From the NCBI GenBank assembly GCA_905372345.1, contig CAJPPE010000022.1, positions 1 through 11,278 of the forward strand: a stretch of DNA of 11,278 bases. Reading direction: 5' to 3'. The translations under genes were made by a program, and so were the position numbers. The notes below the pieces were generated by a model. That model saw only the letters and a program-made list of their open reading frames with translations, searched no databases and was not told the origin of the DNA. This stretch comes from an uncultured Treponema sp. (GTDB lineage Bacteria; Spirochaetota; Spirochaetia; Treponematales; Treponemataceae). Positions 1 to 5,417 of this stretch are shown here, in pieces (the first letter of the stretch is position 1; the number at the start of each line of letters is the position of its first letter).

Positions 1-1
1 C

Positions 2-1048
2 CTTAAAGCCGATGAAAATATCAAAATTGAAGGAGCCGTTCCTTCGGAAATTCCTGCCGACGGTTCCGTAACCGAAATATTTATAGCAAAAAATTCTCTT
101 GCCCTCTTAGGTGATGTAAAAGAACTTACAATATATGATGCAGAAATTTTAAGCGGAGTTAAAATAATCAAAGCTCCAGCTTTGAAGCTCTTGGATATTT
201 CTTTTTCGGGTTTAAAGAATATCGAATTTGTAGATTGTCCTGCTCTTGAAAATCTGGTTTTTGAAGGGAATAAGCAAATGAATAAGCCTGACTTTTCTTC
301 TTTGTCCGGCTTAAAAATTCTTAACATTGCAGGAACAACAATTCAGGAGATGGATTTTTCTCTTTTTCCTAATCTTGAATGTCTTGATATAAGTTCGGTA
401 AAACTAAAAACCCTTGACCTTACAAAAAACATTGACCTCAAAGAGCTTTATTGCGAAAATTCCGATTTAAATAATTTTGATTTAACCAAAAATATAAAAT
501 TACAACGGCTTAATTGCAGGGCCAACAAACTTACCGAATTGGCACTTTTTCAAAACAAGGAACTCAAGTTTTTGGATTGCGGAAAAAATGGGCTTGATAA
601 GATTTTGATAAATCTTAATACAAAACTTCAAAAGCTTTATTGTGATTCCAACGAGATAAAGGATTTGGATTTTTCTTCGTTAAAGGAACTTGAAGAGCTT
701 TATTGCTACCGCAACAAAATAGAAAATATTATCGTAGGTTCAAATCCTAAGTTAAAAACTCTTTTTTGTTTTGAAAATAAGATTGATGAAGAGTCAATGA
801 AACAGCTCTTTGATTCTTTAATTGAAGGCGACGGATATAATTTAAAAACCATTGTAGTTTATGCCGAAAAAAATCCCAATCTAACATACATGGCTGATAA
901 ATACTTTGACCACAATTTTGTGCCTACCGAAGAAATGCTTAATTCTTCATCCTTTAAATTTTGGAAAGTTTATTTTACCCTCTACGGTCTTGAAGATATG
1001 GGCAGTATAATCGACTCACTTGTTCAAAAAACGGGAGAAGCTTTTTAA
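2..1048 (+). CDS. Leucine-rich-repeat protein, 5'-truncated by the window edge
   Basis: The reading frame is open from the first bases of the window to a TAA stop, giving 348 visible residues; the true start, and any signal peptide, lies upstream. The first roughly 130 visible residues are irregular LRR-like strands (for example LKLLDISFSGLKNI and LKILNIAGTTI). They lead into six regular 21-residue repeats with an invariant Cys and a near-invariant Asn, followed by a non-repeat C-terminal cap of about 90 residues without a membrane segment. Bacterial LRR proteins of this kind usually form solenoid surfaces for protein binding; many in treponemes are exported or surface-associated, but the export signal cannot be seen here. 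An internal TTG at 182 is not the start, because the LRR-like sequence continues upstream of it in frame. Ligand and function are unknown. It is followed after 38 bp by a separately promoted transporter gene. Confidence 0.85.
   Translation, partial: LKADENIKIEGAVPSEIPADGSVTEIFIAKNSLALLGDVKELTIYDAEILSGVKIIKAPALKLLDISFSGLKNIEFVDCPALENLVFEGNKQMNKPDFSSLSGLKILNIAGTTIQEMDFSLFPNLECLDISSVKLKTLDLTKNIDLKELYCENSDLNNFDLTKNIKLQRLNCRANKLTELALFQNKELKFLDCGKNGLDKILINLNTKLQKLYCDSNEIKDLDFSSLKELEELYCYRNKIENIIVGSNPKLKTLFCFENKIDEESMKQLFDSLIEGDGYNLKTIVVYAEKNPNLTYMADKYFDHNFVPTEEMLNSSSFKFWKVYFTLYGLEDMGSIIDSLVQKTGEAF
404..781 (+). repeat. Six tandem 21-residue leucine-rich repeats (63 bp each)
   Basis: Six consecutive units of exactly 21 codons follow the pattern LxxLxL, then xxNxxLxxL, then xCxxNx. 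Cys is at unit position 17 in all six and Asn at position 20 in the last five; the first unit has Ser there, with Asn shifted to position 19. The second half of each unit (LxxLxC) is the best conserved. In the LRR fold the Cys positions would stack as a ladder along the solenoid. The repeats are diverged at the DNA level, so recent slippage is unlikely. Confidence 0.85.
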
Positions 1049-1052
1049 TCTA

Positions 1053-1081
1053 TTGACTGAATCATTTTCTTTTTGTAAAAT
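1053..1081 (+). promoter_or_regulatory. Sigma-70-type promoter of the transporter gene, likely leaderless
   Basis: TTGACT (1053-1058) and TAAAAT (1076-1081) each match the -35 and -10 consensus at five of six positions, with the ideal 17-bp spacer. The -10 ends five bases before the ATG at 1087, so transcription should start at 1087-1088, on the start codon itself. No Shine-Dalgarno sequence is seen before this ATG, which agrees with a leaderless mRNA. The promoter is predicted from the sequence only. Confidence 0.6.
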
Positions 1082-1086
1082 GAATC

Positions 1087-2316
1087 ATGAAAATTTGGAT
1101 AAAATATCTTATAGGCTCTGTTCTAGGTATTATAATTGCAGCTATTTCTTCTTCCGATAGTACATTCTTTAATGCAGCTGTTGATTTTGCCTCTAATATT
1201 GCTATTCAATTCGGCCGCTATTCTTTATATCCCGTTTTATTTTTTGGGTTCACCGTAAGTATATCTAAATTACGCGAAAGCCGTTCCTTACTAAAACTTT
1301 CGATATATATTGCCGCCTTTATTATTCTTTCGTCCTTTTTGGCAGCCCTTTTAGGCTTGATTTCCGTTTCTATCAGCTCTCCGCCGAGAATTCCCATCTT
1401 TGTTGAAGAAACAAGTGCCGTTGAAAACTTAGGTGTTGCGGAATCTTTTTTACGGCTTTTCCCTTCAAGTGCCTTTGAAGCCTTTATGGATGGGCTTTAT
1501 ATCCTTCCGCTTTGTATCTTTGCAGGTTTTGCGGGAGCAGCCTGTGCTGTTGATAAAAATATATCGAAACCTGTTTTCACCCTTTTTGACTCATTATCAA
1601 GAGTTTCTTATGCAGTTATGGCTTTTTTTGTAGACATGTTTTCAATAGGACTTATTGCAATATCCGTAAACTGGTGTATCAAGTTTCAAGCTATGCTTTC
1701 TACCAAATTTTTTACCGGCTTAGTTGTGCTTTTATTGGTCGATTTTTTTATAATAGCCTTAATCATATATCCTATAATCTTAAAAATACTATGCAGGGAT
1801 ATAAATCCTTACAAGGTGCTCTATGCTTCGATAGCTCCTGTTTGTGCCGCCTTTTTTTCAGGTGATACAAATCTGACCTTACCTGTTTTATTACGTCATT
1901 CAAATGAGAGCTTGGGTGTCAGAAGGAGAATTTCTTCGGTATCCTTGCCTGTTTTTTCGGTTTTCGGCAGGGCTGGGAGTGCGATGGTTGTTACCATTAG
2001 TTTTATTGTAATTTTAAAGTCTTATTCCAGTTTGGGGATAAGCGCAAAGGATATGTTTTGGCTTGTAGGCATTTCAACCCTTTTTTCATTCTTTTTAGGC
2101 CGTTTTCCCATAACAGGAACTTATGTTTCCCTTGTTGCCGTTTGTGCAATATACGGACGAGGTTTTGAATCAGGCTTTTTAATTTTGCGTCCGGCAGCCT
2201 TTTTTATAGGTTCGGTAGCTGCCGCCATTGATGCCTTAACTGCCATGGTTGGAACATATATAATCGGCCATTTGTCTAAGATGACTAATACACGCACTTT
2301 AAGGTTCTTTATATAA
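1087..2316 (+). CDS. Divergent DAACS-family transporter (glutamate/dicarboxylate symporter fold)
   Basis: A 409-residue integral membrane protein of normal length for the dicarboxylate/amino acid:cation symporter family. By eye, hydrophobic segments lie near residues 5-20, 42-60, 68-96, 136-154, 172-196 and 208-236. They are followed by a family-like core: re-entrant hairpin 1 ending TNLTLPVLLR (about 261-270), TM7 with SLPVFSVFGRAGSAM (286-300), hairpin 2 near 336-352 and TM8 with AAIDALTAMVG (379-389). The TLP and SLP landmarks and Asp382 align well with GltPh. However, the TM7 motif NMDGT is replaced by GRAGS, and the TM8 residues equivalent to GltPh R397, T398, N401 and D405 are Thr, Ala, Gly and Ile. 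Substrate and coupling ion therefore cannot be assumed to be dicarboxylate or Na+. The ATG at 1087 is chosen because the protein begins there with a plausible cytoplasmic N-terminus and it sits just behind a promoter. Family placement is solid; function is open. Confidence 0.82.
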   Translation: MKIWIKYLIGSVLGIIIAAISSSDSTFFNAAVDFASNIAIQFGRYSLYPVLFFGFTVSISKLRESRSLLKLSIYIAAFIILSSFLAALLGLISVSISSPPRIPIFVEETSAVENLGVAESFLRLFPSSAFEAFMDGLYILPLCIFAGFAGAACAVDKNISKPVFTLFDSLSRVSYAVMAFFVDMFSIGLIAISVNWCIKFQAMLSTKFFTGLVVLLLVDFFIIALIIYPIILKILCRDINPYKVLYASIAPVCAAFFSGDTNLTLPVLLRHSNESLGVRRRISSVSLPVFSVFGRAGSAMVVTISFIVILKSYSSLGISAKDMFWLVGISTLFSFFLGRFPITGTYVSLVAVCAIYGRGFESGFLILRPAAFFIGSVAAAIDALTAMVGTYIIGHLSKMTNTRTLRFFI

Positions 2317-2340
2317 GAGCTTTTCTTTATGTAAGAACTT
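2305..2340 (+). repeat. Tandem 18-bp duplication across the transporter stop codon
   Basis: Units 2305-2322 and 2323-2340 agree at 16 of 18 positions (both begin TTCTTTAT and end CTT). The first encodes the last residues Phe-Phe-Ile and the TAA stop. The second would read Phe-Phe-Met-stop in the same frame, but lies just beyond the stop. It looks like a slippage duplication that left the protein unchanged. No intrinsic terminator is visible between the transporter and adk. Confidence 0.6.
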
Positions 2341-2359
2341 TGATTGAATATTGTTAAAA

Positions 2360-2369
2360 AGGAAGAGAG
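2360..2369 (+). promoter_or_regulatory. Ribosome binding site deciding the adk start
   Basis: AGGAAGAGAG lies directly before ATG 2372, with AGGA eight bases upstream of it. This supports the ATG at 2372 over the in-frame TTG at 2351, which would place this purine-rich site inside the coding region and add seven residues (MLKRKRE) before the usual adenylate kinase N-terminus. Confidence 0.75.
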
Positions 2370-2371
2370 AA

Positions 2372-3001
2372 ATGAACTGTATTTTTTTGGGCCCGCCGGG
2401 CGCAGGAAAGGGAACCCTCGCTTTTGAGGTTTCAAAATCGTATAAGATTCCGCATATTTCGACCGGAGATCTTTTTAGAGCTGCAATCAAGAATCAAACG
2501 GAATTGGGAAAAAAGGTTAAGGCTGTCATTGATTCCGGGGCATTGGTCAGCGACGACCTCACAATCGCCCTCGTAAAGGAAAGATTGGAAAAAGATGACA
2601 CAAAAAAAGGTTTTATCCTCGACGGTTTTCCCCGTACAATTGCTCAGGCCGATGCCTTAGAGCACATCGTAAAAATCGATTCCGTTGTCAACTTTGATAT
2701 AAGCGATGATGAAGTTATCAAACGCCTCTCCGGAAGAAGGGTTTGCTCCTCATGCGGTCAAAGTTTTCATATCGAATTCGTAAAGCCTAAAAAAGAAGGT
2801 ATTTGCGATTCATGTTCGGGAGAGCTGATTATCCGTCCCGATGATAAAATCGAAGCGATCCAAAAGCGCCTTGAAACTTACAGAACTCAAACCGCTCCTT
2901 TAATCGATTATTATACTAAAAAGAATTTAATCGTAGATATAGATGCCCGTCCCGCATCGGAGAAGGTATTGGCTTCTTTTGAAGCAAAATTTCCGCATTA
3001 G
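2372..3001 (+). CDS. adk: Adenylate kinase, zinc-type LID
   Basis: Catalyses ATP + AMP = 2 ADP in the cytoplasm, the central step of adenine nucleotide balance. The 209-residue product has the full family signature: P-loop GPPGAGKGT at residues 7-15, AMP-binding STGDLFR at 30-36, the family motif LDGFPRT at 83-89, LID-flanking Arg122/Arg123, and RPDD (155-158) with KRLETY (165-170) leading into the C-terminal core. The LID holds Cys125-x2-Cys128 and Cys145-x2-Cys148, the four-cysteine arrangement that binds structural zinc in Gram-positive-type long-form adenylate kinases. All expected catalytic arginines appear present. The gene lies 55 bp after the transporter and is not in a ribosomal-protein/secY cluster as in many bacteria. 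No terminator follows it, so readthrough into the structured leader of opdB is possible. Confidence 0.96.
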   Translation: MNCIFLGPPGAGKGTLAFEVSKSYKIPHISTGDLFRAAIKNQTELGKKVKAVIDSGALVSDDLTIALVKERLEKDDTKKGFILDGFPRTIAQADALEHIVKIDSVVNFDISDDEVIKRLSGRRVCSSCGQSFHIEFVKPKKEGICDSCSGELIIRPDDKIEAIQKRLETYRTQTAPLIDYYTKKNLIVDIDARPASEKVLASFEAKFPH

Positions 3002-3048
3002 AGGAAACTTTTAGAATAACCGAAGATGTGTTGCAGGATCTGATTCGC

Positions 3049-3293
3049 TATCCGCTTTAGCGGATACGATGAAAAATTTCCTTGCAGAACAGAGCCGCAA
3101 GGATCTGATAATCCTTGCAAAAAGTTTTTATAGGAGGTATGATAAACAGTTCAGCAGAAATTCAGCTTCACTGTTTATCTGCCGAGTTTTGTACTTATGG
3201 GTACAAAACTTCGCATTATTATATGTGTGTGCTTTTCGGCACACACTTGAAAAAACTTTTTTCGCAAATTGATATTTGCTGCAAAAAGTTTTT
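3049..3293 (+). other. Array of six hairpins between adk and opdB
   Basis: The 306-bp gap 3002-3307 has no convincing gene but is packed with inverted repeats. H1 is 3049-3066 (TATCCGC/GCGGATA, 7 bp). H2 is 3097-3118 (GCAAGGAT/ATCCTTGC, 8 bp, 6-nt loop). H3 is 3141-3179 (GATAAACAGT/ACTGTTTATC, 10 bp, 19-nt loop). H4 is 3185-3210 (AGTTTTGTAC/GTACAAAACT, 10 bp, 6-nt loop). H5 is 3225-3246 (GTGTGTGC/GCACACAC, 8 bp, 6-nt loop). H6 is 3251-3293 (an 11-bp outer stem AAAAACTTTTT/AAAAAGTTTTT around a 6-bp inner stem GCAAAT/ATTTGC). All stems are perfect. From 3141 to 3293 little is left unpaired, and H6 ends two bases before the opdB Shine-Dalgarno. None is followed by a clean T-run typical of a terminator. 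It could be a structured 5' leader, a small RNA, or an interspersed palindromic repeat element. Confidence 0.75.
3116..3137 (+). repeat. 22-bp direct repeat, copy 1 (with Shine-Dalgarno)
   Basis: An exact 22-bp sequence beginning TGCAAAAAG and ending ATAGGAGG; the second copy is at 3280-3301, a period of 164 bp. In this copy the AGGAGG lies only one base before an ATG (3139), too close for efficient initiation, and the frame that follows (52 codons, stop at 3297) runs through the hairpins and resembles no known protein. It looks like the duplicated leader of the next gene. Confidence 0.75.
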
Positions 3294-3301
3294 ATAGGAG
3301 G
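3280..3301 (+). repeat. 22-bp direct repeat, copy 2, carrying the opdB ribosome binding site
   Basis: Identical to 3116-3137. Its AGGAGG at 3296-3301 is a full Shine-Dalgarno six bases before TTG 3308, the best spaced start in the window, and fixes the opdB start. The A5-G-T5 part (3283-3293) is also the 3' arm of hairpin H6, so folding of the leader abuts the ribosome site. Confidence 0.8.
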
Positions 3302-3307
3302 AATAAA

Positions 3308-5365
3308 TTGAAACAATCCGATTTTGAAAAGCCGCCTATTGCGGAAATAAAAGAAACTCGTTTTGAAAAGTTTGGGAAAACGAGAATCGATAATTATTAT
3401 TGGTTAAAAGACAAGACCGATAAAAAAGTTATCGACTACTTAAATGCAGAAAATGCTTATACGGATAAGATAATGGCTTCTTCAAAGGATCTGCAAAAAT
3501 CTATTTATGACGAAATTGTAGGCCGCATAAAAGAAGATGATGAAACCTATCCTGTTTTTGAAAACGGCTATTATTATTACAACCGTGTCGAAAAGGGAAA
3601 GCAATACAGAACCTATTGTAGAAAAAAAGCCTCTCTTAATGCAGCCGAAGAAATCATCTTCGATGTAAACAAAATGGCCGAAGGAAAGCAGGCTTTTATT
3701 TTCAGTGATTATGTTGTAAGCCCTGACAATAAAAAGGCTTGCTATTTTTATAACGAAACAGGCTCCTTTGCGGAATTTATTTTAAAGATACGCGATTTGG
3801 AAACCGGAAAAGATATAGGCTTCAGCTATGACGGAGCCGTTACCGCAGCTTGGGCTTCCGACAGTAAAACCCTTTTTTACAGTGCAATCGACAGTACCCT
3901 GCGTTCAAGCAAGGTCTTCCGTCAAAAACTTGATGAAGAAAAGGGTTCTCTTGTCTACGAAGAAAAGGATGTAAAATATTCTTGCTATGTGCATGAAACA
4001 AAGACAAAGGAATTTATTTTTATCTCAAGTTCAAGTTCTACCACTTCGGAAGAGCGTTTTATTTATGCGGATAAGCCGGCTGAAGAATTTAAAATCTTCC
4101 TTCCCCGTGTTAAGGATACCGAATACTCCGTTTACCCGCACAAGGAAAAGTTTTTTATCCGTTACAAGGACAAGCAAAACTTAAACGGCAAAATCTATTC
4201 CGCTCCTCGTTCTTCTTATTCCGATAAATCTACATGGAAGGAAGAACGAGCTCATGACGAAAATGTACGCATTGAGGATGTGTCCGTTTTTGAATCCTAC
4301 CTTGTATTGGAGCTTCGTAAAAACGGCCTCATCGAGATTGAAATTAAATCGCTTAAAAACGGCGAGGTAAAAAATATTTCCTTCCCCGAGCCGGTTTATA
4401 CGGCTTATTTGGGGGCAAACCCGGAATACGCTTCCGATAAGGTCCGCTATATTTACACATCCTTAAACCGCCCGAGCAGCGTATACGATTACGATATACT
4501 TACGGGAAAATCGGTCTTGTTAAAACAGCAGGAAGTTCCATCAGGCTTTAATCCCGATGATTACACTGTAGAAAGGCTTTGGGCGGCAGCACAGGACGGA
4601 GTGAAGGTGCCTATGGCTGCCGTTTACAAAAAAGGTTTGGTAAAGGAGGGCTCCGCACCCGCTCTTCTTTATTCTTACGGAAGCTACGGCTACAGCTCCG
4701 ATGTTTATTTCAGTCCGAGTGTTTACAGCCTTGTCGAGAGAGGTTTTGTTTATATTGTTGCTCAAATCAGGGGCGGAAGCGACATGGGAGAACAGTGGTA
4801 TGAGGACGGGAAGCTCTTAAAAAAGAAAAATACATTTACCGATTTTATAGCCTGTGCCGAGCACCTGATTTCTCAAAAATACACTTCTTCCGATAAGCTT
4901 GCAATCATGGGCGGAAGTGCGGGCGGTCTTCTTATGGGAGCCGTTACAAACATGAGGCCGGATCTTTTCCATTCGGTTGTTGCTGCCGTTCCCTTTATAG
5001 ATGTCGTTACCACCATGCTCGACGATTCATTGCCCCTTACAACAGGCGAATATGAGGAGTGGGGAAATCCGAACGAAGAAGAATATTATAACTACATGCT
5101 TTCATATTCTCCCTACGATAATATCGAAGCAAAAAATTATCCGCACATTCTTGTAACGGGCGGCTTAAACGATTCACAAGTTCTTTTCCATGAGCCTGCA
5201 AAATATACGGCAAAGCTGCGTGCAAAGAAAACCGGAGATAATATTCTAATCCTCCACATGAATATGGATTCCGGCCACGGCGGAGCCACAGGACGCTATG
5301 ACAGAATTAAGGACACCGCCTTCGAATATGCCTTTATTCTTAACATGGTAGGAATCAACAAGTAG
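3308..5365 (+). CDS. opdB: Oligopeptidase B (trypsin-like serine peptidase, family S9A)
   Basis: Cleaves short peptides on the carboxyl side of Arg and Lys. The 685-residue product has the usual oligopeptidase B length. The N-terminal S9 motif (DNYYWLKD, 28-35, then YLNAENAYTD) is followed by a beta-propeller from about 75 to 410 that limits access to the active site, then an alpha/beta-hydrolase domain from about 415. The catalytic triad is Ser537 in GGSAGG, Asp622 in GGLND and His657 in SGHGG. EYEEWGNP (581-588) carries the two acidic residues (Glu581, Glu583) that select basic P1 side chains in this family, separating it from prolyl oligopeptidase. There is no signal peptide. TTG 3308 is chosen over the upstream in-frame TTG 3269 because of the AGGAGG at 3296-3301; the longer form would translate the leader hairpin. 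OpdB has been described as the source of trypsin-like activity in T. denticola, and this gene fits it. It is convergent with the macroglobulin gene. Confidence 0.93.
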   Translation: MKQSDFEKPPIAEIKETRFEKFGKTRIDNYYWLKDKTDKKVIDYLNAENAYTDKIMASSKDLQKSIYDEIVGRIKEDDETYPVFENGYYYYNRVEKGKQYRTYCRKKASLNAAEEIIFDVNKMAEGKQAFIFSDYVVSPDNKKACYFYNETGSFAEFILKIRDLETGKDIGFSYDGAVTAAWASDSKTLFYSAIDSTLRSSKVFRQKLDEEKGSLVYEEKDVKYSCYVHETKTKEFIFISSSSSTTSEERFIYADKPAEEFKIFLPRVKDTEYSVYPHKEKFFIRYKDKQNLNGKIYSAPRSSYSDKSTWKEERAHDENVRIEDVSVFESYLVLELRKNGLIEIEIKSLKNGEVKNISFPEPVYTAYLGANPEYASDKVRYIYTSLNRPSSVYDYDILTGKSVLLKQQEVPSGFNPDDYTVERLWAAAQDGVKVPMAAVYKKGLVKEGSAPALLYSYGSYGYSSDVYFSPSVYSLVERGFVYIVAQIRGGSDMGEQWYEDGKLLKKKNTFTDFIACAEHLISQKYTSSDKLAIMGGSAGGLLMGAVTNMRPDLFHSVVAAVPFIDVVTTMLDDSLPLTTGEYEEWGNPNEEEYYNYMLSYSPYDNIEAKNYPHILVTGGLNDSQVLFHEPAKYTAKLRAKKTGDNILILHMNMDSGHGGATGRYDRIKDTAFEYAFILNMVGINK

Positions 5366-5377
5366 TCTTTTAATTTA

Positions 5378-5417
5378 ATCACCGCAATTCCGTTTAAGGC
5401 TTTGCGGTGATTTTTTT
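5378..5417 (+). terminator. Intrinsic terminator of opdB, shared with the convergent gene end
   Basis: A perfect 10-bp stem ATCACCGCAA (5378-5387) / TTGCGGTGAT (5402-5411) with a 14-nt loop is followed by an unbroken T-run to 5417. This is a textbook Rho-independent terminator for the plus strand, 12 bases after the opdB stop. The minus-strand gene's stop codon (5416-5418) lies in the T-run. Read from the minus strand the hairpin is followed only by TTAAATTA, so it would end that transcript less efficiently. Confidence 0.9.

Noticed and set aside
2351..2371. TTG start seven codons upstream for adk
   Set aside because: ATG 2372 has the ribosome site in front and begins with the usual adenylate kinase N-terminus just before the P-loop.
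2121..2490. Minus-strand frames opposite the transporter end and adk start
   Set aside because: They are antisense shadows of two well-supported genes with no recognisable domain or start signals.
3049..3066. Hairpin H1 as the terminator of adk
   Set aside because: The stem is good but is followed by CGATGAAAAATTT, not a T-run.
3049..3293. CRISPR array or integron attC site
   Set aside because: The stems differ from each other and there are no regular identical repeats with spacers; no GTT...AAC attC core sites or imperfect bulged arms are seen.
3139..3297. 52-codon frame after the first AGGAGG, running through the hairpins
   Set aside because: Shine-Dalgarno to ATG spacing is one base, the peptide resembles nothing, and its sequence is dictated by the inverted repeats; the region reads better as structured non-coding DNA.
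3269..3307. Earlier TTG start for oligopeptidase B
   Set aside because: It would translate the loop and 3' arm of hairpin H6 and the Shine-Dalgarno itself; TTG 3308 has ideal spacing from AGGAGG and gives the normal family length.
4541..5225. Antisense and alternative-frame open stretches within opdB
   Set aside because: Low-complexity shadow frames across the conserved catalytic domain; no independent support.
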